A stretch of DNA of 64,000 nucleotides, taken from contig JAUIRK010000898.1 in the NCBI GenBank assembly GCA_030549495.1, forward strand, positions 1,736,001-1,800,000, read 5' to 3'. Positions 1 through 10,809 of the stretch are shown one piece after another; the first letter of the stretch is position 1, and every line of letters starts with the position of its first letter. The stretch comes from Nectonema munidae (lineage: Eukaryota; Nematomorpha; Nectonematoida; Nectonematidae). The notes under the pieces are model-generated. The model worked only from the letters and a program-made list of their open reading frames with translations. It did not search any database and was not told where the DNA came from. The position numbers and the translations under genes were made by a program.

Positions 1-17
1 AAGTTTGAGAAGCACTG
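1..17. repeat. Possible right terminus of a hAT-type repeat cut by the window edge
   Basis: The window opens with AAGTTTGAGAAGCACTG, the outward-facing form of a common hAT terminus (CAGTGCTTCTCAAACTT on the other strand). The rest of the element and its left target-site copy would lie outside the window, so this rests on the terminal motif alone. Confidence 0.3.
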
Positions 18-810
18 GAAACTAACGCAGACAATATGATGAATTTAAGTATTTTTATATCTCTCGTCTGCTTTCTCTGGGTGATATGGGTATAATCTAA
101 ATATTATACCAGCGAACAAAGGAATAGGAAGACGGAAAATTAAATTTAAAAATAATAAAAATCAAATCAAATTATTACTTTCGTTATAAACTTTAAATTT
201 GGAAAAAATAAAAAATAGATTATAAAAATAAAATTTTATAGGGTAAAAACATCAAAATCATTGTTCTTCGCACAAAGAGGGAATTGATGCTCAAAATCTT
301 AGTAAAAAATTAAAAATCATAATAAAAATAACACAATAGTACAAAAATATAAAAAATTTCCAAAAATTTGAGAATCGATTTGATGACTCTAAATTCTTAG
401 ACTTTTTTTAGGATATACAGTCACATATTGGTTGAGGGAAAGTGGATAATTTCTTATCTATTTTTATCAAAGATAAATGAAAAAAAGTAAGAAGAGAAAA
501 GCACAAAGATGATAAATCAATTTTAATTTTCTTATCTTTTATTAAAGAAGGACATAGAGAGAGATAGAAGAAAAAAGCTGTCAAATAACCATTGATTTAA
601 AATCATCATGATTTTCTTCTACAATAGTATCTGCATTCTTTTTCAATACCTTCTTAAAAATGAATATAAGCACTATAATATAATCAAAAATAAGTCTGCG
701 CATGTTTTAAGAAGCGGAAAGCTTGATTATTTGAAAAAAGTCGTTAAATTTAACAGAAAAAATCATTTTTTAATCAATATTTATATATAAATTCTTTTGA
801 AACAATTTGC
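18..810. other. AT-rich sequence without recognised feature
   Basis: This stretch is strongly AT-rich. It holds one short open frame (608-790) with no recognisable domain and low-complexity composition. I see no gene, RNA or element boundary in it. Confidence 0.5.
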
Positions 811-814
811 TCAA

Positions 815-1835
815 AATCAGGTAACAAGACAACTGCTGGCGCCTTTTTTAATAATAATGCAAGTATTCCCTTCTTCATACAACAAATGCATACAAATAAT
901 AACACCTCTGCGTATGAAACTGAAGCCTTAGCACTCCTAACATCATACAACCACTATTGATAACTTAATCATATTTAAATCCAAATTCAAGCAGATAATC
1001 TTTTTCACAGACTCACAAAACATAATCAAGTACCTACAACTTGATAGAAAAATTCCCATTTCAACACTAAGCCGAGCCAAAAATTAATCAACCTTAGCAA
1101 TCATTTCTCAAATAAACTATTTTGGTGCCCGCCCATTCCTCCTCATTTGAAAATTATTTCGTAGATCTCTTATCCAAATCCACATCCCTAAAATTACAAC
1201 ATATCTTAATCTCCCTTCCTTTATTCACTTTAGAAATATATATAAGTCAAAATGTGCTATTTTGAATTTATTTCTACAACGTCAACTTGCTTTCGTTTCT
1301 CCTTTTCATTACTGCATGTAGACTACGGTACCTTAACCAAACTGATTTTCCCTCACTCGTTTGTTCTTCACTGGAGTTTTGTATCTCAATGGACCTGTTC
1401 TCCTCCATGAATTTACACCTGGATCAAAGAAGAAAATATCTTCCTTTGTCTCTCATCAGAATCTTTTCGTATAACGCAATAGATCTTATGTTAACTATTG
1501 TTTTTTTGTGGTGTTTTAGTTTTTTTTCTTCAGTAAATAAATAATAATAAAAAAAATCATTCAACATATCTTTTTCTTCTTTAATATAATAGAACCACTC
1601 CTCGCCACCCACTAACACTTAACTCCACCCTTATCAAACAATATCCAGACATGCATAATCATACATAAGCAACCTAGATCATACTTTTCACTTAACTTAA
1701 GCTTTCTTACTTCTATTTTAGATCATAAACCTACTTCCCATACTTACTAATCCCCAAGTTAGCAAATAATGCTCCATATCAACTTACGTTGGATAGTGCT
1801 TAGATATCCCCTACCTACCTACTTATGTCTACCCG
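815..1835 (+). mobile_element. LINE copy A (L1x family), 5'-truncated, RNase H to 3' tail
   Basis: This is a 5'-truncated copy of the RNase H-bearing LINE seen nearly whole at 13.2-17.9 kb and 31.2-36.2 kb. The first bases encode the start of the RNase H domain, with residues resembling GNKTTAGAFF followed by SAYETEALALL. These align with the SKSNNHAAAAYALF and SYETEILAFLKA stretches of the other copies. The 3' end carries the family tail, ACGTTGGATAGTGCTTAGAT followed by CCTACCTACC. The frame is broken by several stops, so the copy is dead. It is an ordinary truncated non-LTR retrotransposon insertion. Confidence 0.75.
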
Positions 1836-1839
1836 TGTC

Positions 1840-2240
1840 TGCTCATATTTGAAGATTCGAAATATTCAAATATTTGGACAAAATGACAAAATTTAGAAGA
1901 AAACAAAAAATTTTATTCTTTTAAAAACATTAAAATTTAAAAAATTAACTCTGCACCTATTTTAGTAATTCCCTAGAATTTTTTGTGTGTGAAGTCTAAC
2001 AATTAGTTACTGCTTTCCACCCTAAATTTTTTTTCATCTGGTAGTGAATTTTAATATGAAGAACTTAGAGAAAGAGGATGATTTTTTAGTAGTATAATAA
2101 ATAAGGTCAGAAATTAGTGGAATATAAAGCCAAAATTAGGTGAAAAATTTGCTGCAATCAAATTCAAAATATTTGTTTACAGATGCTGCTTTTTAAGTGG
2201 GAATATTTTGTTGTAATTCTTACTTAATGATTTAATAACG
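1840..2240. other. Intervening AT-rich sequence, nothing recognised
   Basis: Between the two LINE fragments I see only AT-rich sequence without frames, termini or RNA-like structure. Confidence 0.5.
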
Positions 2241-3721
2241 AATACGAGAGACACGACATCAACAATTATCGTCCAATCTCTTTGATTAGCATAATTTCAA
2301 AACTTTTTGAAAAAATTATTCTCAAGCAATTAATTCATCATTTTGATCAAAACAATCTCTTCAATTCAAAGCAGTTTGGTTTTAGGAAAAATTCTTCTAC
2401 TACGTTTGCACATTCATTTTTCTTGACATCAATTTATGAATATCTTGATTCTGGAGATGATATTTTAGCATTGTTCCTAGATTTATCAAAAGCGTTCGAC
2501 TCAGTATCACATGAAAAACTTTTATTCAAGCTGGAAAAGTATGGATTTGATGAAAGAACTTTGAAATTTTTTAAATCATATTTGTCATTCAGAAAACAAG
2601 CAGTGTTTGCGAATGATAGTTATTCAAATTTGATTCATGTATCCAGAGGAGTACCTCAGGGTTCTGTTTTGGCTCCCTTCCTTTTTTAATTTATATTAAT
2701 GACATATTTCAATCAAACGCTTCGTTAGAGTTTTTTGCTTTTGCTGATGATTTGACTATTCTTATACCTTATTCATTTCTCCTAAATGTTTCTCTGGCTC
2801 AAAATAAAACAATTGAGTCTGTTTATAGAAAAAATGTCAATAAAGTTTTTGGTTGGTGTACAGTTAATGAACTTGGAATTAATAACTCTAAAACTGTTCA
2901 TATGTTTTTTTCTAAGAAAAATGCTCAGCCTACCTTCTTGAAAAATCTCAATTTGCATTTATCAGTATTTCATAATTATTTAGATTTAATCTTGAGTGAA
3001 AAATTGAATTGGAATCTAAACATTAAACACATTTGCACTAAAGTTAGTATTGTAATTGGTATTTTATATCGATTAAAATGACTTCCATCGAAAATTAAAC
3101 TGGATATATATAGATCACTAGTTTTGCCTCATCTTTCCTATAGTTTGGTCAATTGGGGCTTTGTGGACCTCTCAAGTTTGCATACTCTTCAAAAAAAATG
3201 CATAAGATTGGTATCCAATCTGACATTCCGGGCGCATACTCTTTCAATTTTTAAAAGTAACAACTTGCTCAATATAAAAGAAATTTATATCAAACAACTT
3301 TGTATTGTGGCTTGGAAATTTTATAATTGATATTTGCCTGTGGCCATAAACAATTTTTTCACATTCAATCACGATTCAGAACGTTTTTCCCCATGATATA
3401 TGTATAATTTGCAGATACCATCATATCGCTTGAAATCCACGAAGTCAAGTTTGAAGTTTCGTATAACTAAAATCTGGAATGAATATTTGCAAGATTTTCA
3501 AATTATGAATATTTCACTTTCAACATTGAAAAGACGCCTGAAGGAATATTTATTGAAAAAAGATTGAATCAATTTTGTGATGATTTAATATAATTTGATT
3601 TTTTTATTAAAATTTTTTTATATCAATTTCATTTTTAACTATGTTTAATTGTTGATTTAACATTTATGAACAATTAAAAAAAAATATTGTAATGTTTTCT
3701 TTTTTTTTTAGTATTTCTGTT

Positions 3722-3735
3722 ACGGTCTTCTGACC
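3722..3735. repeat. Target-site duplication of the SINE, left copy
   Basis: ACGGTCTTCTGACC is repeated exactly at 3920-3933 directly after the SINE's CCAA tail. The length suits target-primed reverse transcription. Confidence 0.85.
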
Positions 3736-3919
3736 GAGCCTCAATGGTTGTTAGGGTGTACCTCTCAGCTTAACAGTTGAAGGTCAGGGGTTCGATCCCC
3801 AAGGCACCCAACTCTAAAAACAAATTCACAAAAATTGTGATTAACCATCTTAAGCATAATGCGAGCATATAGTCTTAAGGCTGAAAGTGCTTTGATATCT
3901 CAAACCAACCAACCAACCA
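3736..3919 (+). mobile_element. tRNA-derived SINE with L1x-like 3' tail
   Basis: The head looks like a tRNA with internal RNA polymerase III promoter boxes: an A-box-like TGGTTGTTAGGGTG (3745-3758) and a B box GGTTCGATCCC (3789-3799). The tail (about 3860-3919) reads GCGAGCATATAG...CTGAAAGTGCTTTGATATCT and ends in (CCAA)n. The same landmark words (GCATAT, then GGAAAGTGCTTTGAGATCT, then a four-base repeat) end the L1x LINEs in this window. The insertion is framed by a perfect 14-bp target-site duplication, ACGGTCTTCTGACC, at 3722-3735 and 3920-3933. SINEs have no coding capacity and borrow a partner LINE's machinery; the tail similarity suggests L1x is that partner. Confidence 0.82.
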
Positions 3920-4039
3920 ACGGTCTTCTGACCCTTGAAATACAAGCATATTCTCAAATGTGAAATTTTTTTTTTTATAAGATTATTTTATGCTAATAAA
4001 TTCTTCTTCTTCTTCTTCTTCTTCTACTGTACAGGATTG

Positions 4040-6000
4040 AGCAACTTTTTTTTTTAAATAAATTAGTTTTGCTCTAAGATCCATAATGGAATAATGGCCG
4101 ACGACCTGTGAACAGTTGGTTTCTAAATTTTTTTTTCAAAGTAGTACTATTTCTTATTCTTTTTACTTATTTTATCAAAATTCAAGTAGATCGCGAGTTT
4201 TATTTAGAATTGCTAATTTTTCATTATTTTTGTTTTGTTTTTTTAATGGTAATATAATGTTTAACTCCCCGGACACTTAGTAAAAAACTATAGATACCTT
4301 AAATCTTTTGCCAACACTAAAATGTCAACAATATTGCAATGGAAGAAATTTCAAATTCTAATATGATAAAAGTCTTAATGTTATTTGTTAAAACTGTATA
4401 AACCTGTTTATTAATTTTAGAAGAAGGCAAGATTAAATGCGAGATGGGGGAATTTTTTCCGATATCTATTTTAATAGATTTTTTGGATTATTTTTATACT
4501 TTTTTACTATCCTATGTAATGTAATTAGCTAATTGTACATATAAAAATGTTCACTGTTTTTATGTGTTAATAAATATGCAGTTTAATTTTAATTTCAGTA
4601 TCTTTTTATACATAACATTTTTTCATGATAAACTTATTTTTTAAATATTAAGATATTATTCTAAGGAATGATATAATTTTATTGTTATCTTCTCGAAATT
4701 TGTTAAGACTCCAGCTTATTCCACATATTTTTAATGTCGTCATTGTAATTTTATTAATTTAAGTTATTTGCGTTTTAATAATTCCTCTTATCATATTGTG
4801 CATAATGATAAATGCTAAGTTTGCCTTTGATACAACCCATTAGCTACCGCTGTACTCATTTGAATGCATTAAGAGAATCCTAATTTTCTATAATTTAAAT
4901 ATTGTGTGAGGCTCATTGGATCTAAAGTGTATACTTTGTATAGGGTTTATTGTGCACTTCCTATATTATTTTCTGAACAATTTCATTATGTTGTAATTGT
5001 CCTGTATCATTTAAGGAATGGAATAGCTAATTCATAGTGATGTACCGATCTCAAATTTTTGCCCATTACTTTATAAAATGGCGATGCCGATGCTAAACCG
5101 ATACAATTTTTTTGGCAAATTATCAAACATGTTTTTATTTAATTACTAAAAAATTAAATTTTAAATGAATACAATATATTCAAGATGTAATTTGTTATAA
5201 AAAAGTCTTAAAGTTTTAATTTATTTTAATATATTATTATTTAATTTGTTAATAATTTTTCTAAAAATTCAAATAAGTTTTAATAACTAATACTATTAAC
5301 TTACTGCGTGATGAAAATGTAAGATGAAATTAAAAAAATATTCGCAAAGTGAGACAAAATTATTGATAAATATGACATTTGTAATCAAATTATATTCAGG
5401 GAAAAAGCATAGATAAACAAAACTTGTTGAATTGAAAGATTTAGGATGAAACATTATATTTAGCAGATTAATATATTTGCGAAAATTTCATGATTTACAG
5501 TATATGTGTATGTAGGTAGCAATAATATGAAGATTATATTAGAGATACTTTTGTATGCTAGTAATCAATCTAATTTGGTAACATTTCGTTGCTAAAAATG
5601 TTAATTACTTTCATTTATGCAATTAAATTGACATTCAATATTTTAAATTTAATTTGTTTGAATATTTTAAATCAAATTTCTTTACAATTCTCTTTTCAAG
5701 GTTCTAGAATTTTTTTCTTGTTGATGGCCTTATTTTTTCATTCCTAAACAGTAATAATATGTCTATTTTTATGATTAGGCGAAATGATACGCCACAATTC
5801 AAGGCAATCTGAAAAGTAGTTTCTATGTCGAAATTATTCTAAAACATTACATTTTCCAAAATACCAAGACTTTTACTGTGTAAATTATACTGGCCAGTAC
5901 CCCTACTTCTATATCTATGAAATAAGTACTTTTTGAGGAATTTACATCTTAAATTTCGCAAAATTTGTGAAGGGATCCTATATTTTGTAATGAGTAACTC
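4040..6000. other. Intergenic AT-rich sequence with one dispersed-repeat segment
   Basis: No gene is visible. A short hAT-like terminus (TAGTGATGTACCGAT) occurs near 5038 without a matching partner. Positions about 5430-5660 belong to a dispersed repeat also seen at about 49640-49860 (same strand) and about 58840-59030 (opposite strand). All three share words such as TTTGGTAACATTTCGTTGC. In the third copy the repeat lies inside a hAT element downstream of the transposase, so this segment is probably hAT-derived debris. Confidence 0.5.
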
Positions 6001-6040
6001 TCTTTGTATCTTTAGCACTTTTTATGTAGATTGATTTGTT

Positions 6041-6054
6041 ATGTTTTATTTCAG
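6041..6054 (+). promoter_or_regulatory. Probable 3' splice site just before the DHHC start codon
   Basis: A pyrimidine-rich ATGTTTTATTTCAG ends directly at the ATG of the palmitoyltransferase. It looks like an acceptor and supports a non-coding first exon upstream. The donor was not identified. Confidence 0.55.
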
Positions 6055-6966
6055 ATGAAGTGGTTTAGTAAATTTCACCTGATAAAGGCAATTGGCTGGA
6101 TTCCGTTGTTTTTCGTGTTTGGAATTATAGGATGGAGCTATTACGCTTACGTATACGAATTTTGCTTTAAACAAATGAGGCGAGAAGAGAGTTTAAAATT
6201 AATATTTTATCTCTTAATCTTTCATATCCTTCTCTTTTTTGTATCTTGGAGTTATTTGAAAACAGTTCTTACTCAACCCAATTCCATTCCTGATAGCTTT
6301 TACCTTTCGCACGAAGACATAACTTCGTTACAAAGTTCGTACAGCGTCGAAGAAAAGGCGTTCATTTTAAAGGCATATGCAACTTCTTTGCCCCTGTTCT
6401 TGCGAACTTCCGATGGCTTAATACGATTCTGTATTCACTGTAGATGCATTAAGCCAGATAGAACGTGTCATTGCTCCGTTTGCAACACATGCGTTCCAAA
6501 AATGGATCATCACTGCCCTTGGGTCAACAATTGCATTCACTTTTCAAACTATAAATTCTTCTTCCTTTTCATGTTTTACACTCTTTTCTTCTGTCTTTTT
6601 GTCCTTTCTACCATTGCTCCTTACTTTATTGGTGTGTGGAGTTTTACCTTTCCTGTTTATAGCAAGTTTAACTTAATTTTTCTCTTTCTTGTCTCTACAA
6701 TGTTCTTCTGTAGCATTTTCTTCCTTTTTAGCTATCACTTATACTTAATATCATTTAATCGGACAACACTTGAATCAGTTCATCCGCCATTGTTTTCGTA
6801 TGGAATCGATAAAAATGGATTTAATATAGGAATAAGAAATAACTTTTCTCAGATTTTTGGCTCAAGGTTTTTTTACTGGTTTCTTCCTATTTTTAGTGTA
6901 AATAATGACTTTATAGAATATCCTATGCGTGTGAAATACGCCAAGAAATATACGTGTGATGAATAA
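6055..6966 (+). CDS. DHHC-type palmitoyltransferase (ZDHHC2/15/20-like)
   Basis: This encodes a 303-aa protein S-acyltransferase, an enzyme that attaches palmitate to cysteines of membrane-associated proteins from the cytosolic face of Golgi, endosomal or plasma membranes. Hydrophobic segments at about residues 13-33, 48-68, 167-190 and 205-230 give the four-span topology of the family. The cysteine-rich domain lies between spans 2 and 3 (about 126-160): C126, C129, H139, C140, C143 and C146 are zinc-type ligands, followed by DHHC at 151-154 with the catalytic Cys154. The TTxE motif follows as TTLE (237-240). The C-terminus (GIDKNGFNIG, then YWFLPIFS) matches the ZDHHC2/15/20 group. I chose the ATG at 6055 because it directly follows a 3' splice-site-like TTTTATTTCAG, suggesting an intron in the 5' leader. 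The upstream in-frame codons have no ATG. Absence of introns in the coding region is unusual for this group, and the protein is shorter than vertebrate relatives (about 340-370 aa). Confidence 0.9.
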   Translation: MKWFSKFHLIKAIGWIPLFFVFGIIGWSYYAYVYEFCFKQMRREESLKLIFYLLIFHILLFFVSWSYLKTVLTQPNSIPDSFYLSHEDITSLQSSYSVEEKAFILKAYATSLPLFLRTSDGLIRFCIHCRCIKPDRTCHCSVCNTCVPKMDHHCPWVNNCIHFSNYKFFFLFMFYTLFFCLFVLSTIAPYFIGVWSFTFPVYSKFNLIFLFLVSTMFFCSIFFLFSYHLYLISFNRTTLESVHPPLFSYGIDKNGFNIGIRNNFSQIFGSRFFYWFLPIFSVNNDFIEYPMRVKYAKKYTCDE

Positions 6967-7098
6967 TTTTTATTTTTAAAAGAATTATATAGCAATAATA
7001 CTAATTTTGTAACGCGTTTACGAATTATTAAAATTTAATATACCGCATTTTATATTTATTTGTTGAAATACATTTCTTTCTAAGCAACAAATTTATTT

Positions 7099-7104
7099 AA
7101 TAAA
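7099..7104 (+). promoter_or_regulatory. Polyadenylation signal AATAAA of the DHHC gene
   Basis: A canonical AATAAA lies about 135 bp past the palmitoyltransferase stop codon, a normal distance for a short 3' UTR. In such AT-rich DNA the hexamer also occurs by chance. Confidence 0.45.
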
Positions 7105-7109
7105 AATAT

Positions 7110-8350
7110 TCAAAGTATTATTTTATAATCTTGAGCATTTTATTATTGATTTTATATGGATTGCGTTTATATTTTCTACTTCGTGCATAAAGAAATCGGA
7201 GGGAAGAAGTTTCTGATGAGTAAATTCTTTATATTCTGTCTTAGTTTATGCCCTAACGGTTTTTTTGAAAGAACTTACAATATTCTAAAAGTTAGATATG
7301 ATACGTCCTGAAATTATATCCAACATAGGTATAGTCACCTAATAATGCAATAACTACAGCCTTAGCTCCCTATTTGTTTATATCACTTCAAACACAACGC
7401 AACTTTTCTTAGAAAAGAGTAAACAAGTTTTTAGAAAGTTGTCTCCCCTTTCATTTGTATCAATTCAAATGGAGAGCAAATTATGTTTTATATGCAAAAC
7501 TCTACTTTATCGATCACTAGTATTTTCTAACGTTGTCTTCAAGCATGAATATCCAATCACATGCACAGATAAATGTAGGTAGTATAAACGTAAAATTTTT
7601 TAGCTTACTTTAACTCAGATTTTTATTAATATTATTATTAGAGTAATGACATTCGGTCATGTCTAGAATGGAATTTTTTTCATTAATAATTGTCTTTTAT
7701 TTTCAAATTGGTTATCTAGTGAAGTCAATTAGTTTATAAGCTTAGTTGCTTACGTAGTTAGTGGAATATAGAAAAACTTGTTTTTCGCAGCGTGTTAGGT
7801 TAGTAATGATGTCAGGATCTGTCATGTCCTACGTTACGGTTCGAAAAGAAATTTCGTATTTTTAAACTTCACTTTTTTCAAATTGTATCGGAAAAGATAA
7901 TACTATATTTAAAAAACGTATCAAAATTTTAAAGAAATAATCTTAACGTAATCAAAGATGATCCGAAAGATTTTGATGTTTTTACCTTGCGAATAAATGC
8001 CTCCAATATCTTTTAGTACATTAATATTATGTTTTTATTTATACTATTCATTTAAAGATACTATTTAAAAGGAAGTTAATTTGAAATACTATAGTTTGTT
8101 AAGTAAAATTCAAAAACTACAAAGTCGATATATGTTACATTAGAAATTCATTTAAAATAAGATAAATTTATAACGTATTTCAGATCAGAAAAATTCTTAC
8201 TTTCAAAATGTAGAAATAATTTGAATAATTACTTTTCTCTTGTATATAAATTAAGTAAATTAATTAATTAATTTGCTAACCAGTCTTTTGCATAATCAGA
8301 TTTTATATATCAGATATTTTTATGGATTATATTACTTGTTTGTGGTTAGC
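7110..8350. other. Intergenic AT-rich sequence, nothing recognised
   Basis: I see no domain-bearing frame, terminal inverted repeat or RNA-like element here. Confidence 0.5.
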
Positions 8351-8354
8351 TAGA

Positions 8355-10800
8355 AGTATTGTTTGTGACGTTCGCACCCATCCTTTCGGATATCGTTGTC
8401 CACTGTCCAGCCCTGAATGCTGATTTTGATATGCAGAGCAGATTTTTGAGCCCAAACAGTTCGTCTGGAATAATTGCATTTTCCTTGCACCAAGCATCGA
8501 GTACTCTAAAAATTAATTTGTCATACCCTTTGCTCAGACAAGGGAGAAAGTAATTGGCCTTAGGTTACTGGGTTTGCCGCTCTTTTTGCCATCCTTTGAC
8601 ACACAAAAAGCATAGCCCTTTTATGGCATTCTAGGTAGAACCTATCTTTTAAAAAAGAGTTATACATTGCCAGCAAGACGTCCCTAAACCTAGTGGGAAG
8701 ATTTTTGGTGACTTCATCCCTCCCCTCCGCTTTCTTAGCTTTTTAATGATTTGAACCACCTCCTCTAGGATGAAATTAGTTGTCGTTCGTCGTAGGTAAA
8801 CGCCTAAAAAACTTAATTTCAGAAAAATTTTCGGACCTGGATTTGTTCTATACACATCTTTGTAATAATTAGCAAACAACTCATATTTATTTTCCGCCTC
8901 TATGGCTGTTCGGTTATTCTAAGTGACCTACGTTGGACCTTTGCAGCCAGGCTTCAGCCCTCTAATGAGGTTCCAGAAATGCGAAGAACACTGTAGCGAA
9001 TTAGAGGATTTTGTGATGTTTGTAATTTTCTTAGATGTGGTTTCGTCGAGGTTTTTCCTGATTAGTTTTGTAATCGGTTGATAAGATTCTTAGTTTTGGC
9101 GTCCCTAGTGTGAATGTATTTTCTATAAAGAGCGCTTTTTCTTTGATAAGTAATAGGATGTTCTTCGGAATTGGATTTTCGTGTTTTCTAACTGCCTCTC
9201 GTGCTGCCTAGAAAATAGTATCGTTGACACACTCCGCAAGTTCCTCAGTGGATTTTACTCCTATGCACCTCATGACCCGCTTGTCCGAGTCATTAAGTAG
9301 CTGCCTAAACCTATCCTAGTTGGCTTAGCTGAAGACCCATTTCTTCACTAAATTTCCCTTGTCAGCCGTGAATTGTTGATCTAAAGAAATTGTGACCAAT
9401 TTGTGCTCAGATACACAGCAATCTCAGATTGAAGGACATGATCTGAGATGGTCTCAGATTGAAAGACATGATTGAAGGGTTTAGCATGTTCTTATCCCCA
9501 GTCGGTGTTGAATCGTTAACGATAAATGAGTAAGAGTATGAGTCTTCAACCAACTTGAGTAAGTCGTTACCACGCTATTGGTTTTGCTGAACAGTCTAGT
9601 GTGGTGAGCGTTTAGTTCACCTAGTAGTAGCCCCTTATCGCAAGAGCGAAATTATCTCTATAAATTCGTAGACCAACAGAGGGTTACTATTCGGGTTGTA
9701 ACAACCTAACACAGCTAAATGCTCCGATCTACCAATATTAAGCTTCAGGGCTATCGAGTCTGCAGAGTCACTTAACTGAAAACGTTTAACCCCTCTTTTA
9801 CACCCATGGTTAGGCCTCGTGGGTGGCTTGTTCTTGGATAAACGAATGTTTTCGAACACTACGTTTCTTAGTTAAGCCGGTTGATGTTAAGATGCAAACA
9901 TTTGGGCATGTCAGATTGGCAATACACTTTCCTATTACTGGCAATCTAGCAAAAGATCTGGAGCCACTGGGCTCACTATTTTCTCCATTTTTTCTTTGAA
10001 CATTGGTGATTTGAAAATTTAGAGCACAACTCTCATAATGCGCTCCTCAGAGAAGGATGGTTCATTGACTACCTGTGCCTGGGTTAATACAGGGCTAGTT
10101 ACTACTTGCGAATAAGAGATACTAGCTAATACTGGCTTAGGTGGAATGTATGGTGTTGGCCTGTATATCTTAGCAAGCTTTAGCTTTGTTGTTACCTTAG
10201 CGGGTTGCTTTGAAGTTACCTGAATTCTTTTTGTTCTTTAAGATAGCATTTTGTGAGCGTTAATTTAACTGAATTGCATATGCCGCGTTCGTGCTCACCT
10301 CTGCAGTTATATAGATTTTTTATTTGGGCAAGCATCCGACACCTGTCTTAGCTTTTGACATTTGTTGCATTGCATTGCTTTACGCTTGGGTAGGAATTCA
10401 TGCCAAGCGAAATTCAGACCTAGCATAAGCAGTCCGTTTTTGGTCAACTGTTCTACAGTTGCTTTGATTTCAATTTTCACTCTCAAACTTATATTTTTTT
10501 ATATTGGTTTGACAGTATTTGAAAATTCTATATCTTTAATATCCGCCGAGTCGTGTGTTGCATCTTCCATGGTTAGGCCCTTGAGGACTATGGCACAGGC
10601 CCTATCTGTATGCACTTAATCCTTGACATAAGCCTACTGGAGAAATGCTTGAAATAGCGCCTCCTTAGAGTCATTGTCTTCCACCAAGACCTTAAATTCA
10701 AGTGGATGAGGCCGAGAGATAAGCAGTGGTAAGAGAGGAATTTGTGATTTGAAGTAGTGTGTGTTGGTGATGAACAAATAAATCACAAAACCCCATTGAC
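8355..10800 (-). mobile_element. R1/Jockey-like LINE, degenerate, ORF1-endonuclease-partial RT
   Basis: Read on the minus strand, the element starts near 10.8 kb with a Gag-like ORF1. Broken frames give LEFKVLVEDNDSKEALFQAF, and a zinc knuckle CNKCQKLRQVSDACPN lies near 10330-10390. The APE endonuclease follows (9635-9859, with IALKLNIGRSEHLAVLGCYNP). Next come the linker (8649-8879, with EEVVQIIKKLRKRR) and the first RT motifs (LLAMYNSFLKDRF, then KLI.RVLDAWCKENAIIPDE) near 8450-8650. The catalytic RT core is absent: sequence jumps to a 3' terminal segment at about 8355-8400. That segment is shared with 24446-24580. So this copy has lost most of the RT and carries many stops. Clade placement is from motif style only. 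Confidence 0.7.
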
Positions 10801-10809
10801 AGATATGCC

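Larger units (their letters stand above)
2243..4030 (+). mobile_element. CR1/Jockey-like LINE, 5'-truncated reverse transcriptase, with SINE insertion
   Basis: Frames at 2282-2689, 2752-3081 and 3124-3330 form the reverse transcriptase of a non-LTR retrotransposon. RT motifs appear in order: YRPISLISIISKLFEKII, QFGFRKNSSTT, LDLSKAFDSVSHEKL, SRGVPQGSVLAP and the catalytic FADDLT. The C-terminal region with HLSYSLVNWG follows. The RT frame shifts by one base between VLAP and FLFLIYINDIF (about 2685), and a stop lies near 3081. The endonuclease and ORF1 are missing, so the copy is truncated at its 5' end. A tRNA-derived SINE sits in the 3' region (3736-3919), and the copy ends near a TTC microsatellite at about 4000-4025. 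The clade (CR1 or Jockey group) is inferred from motif style only. Confidence 0.8.

Noticed and set aside
608-790. 60-codon frame near the window start
   Set aside because: Low-complexity, Asn/Lys/Ile/Phe-rich, with no domain; expected by chance in AT-rich DNA.
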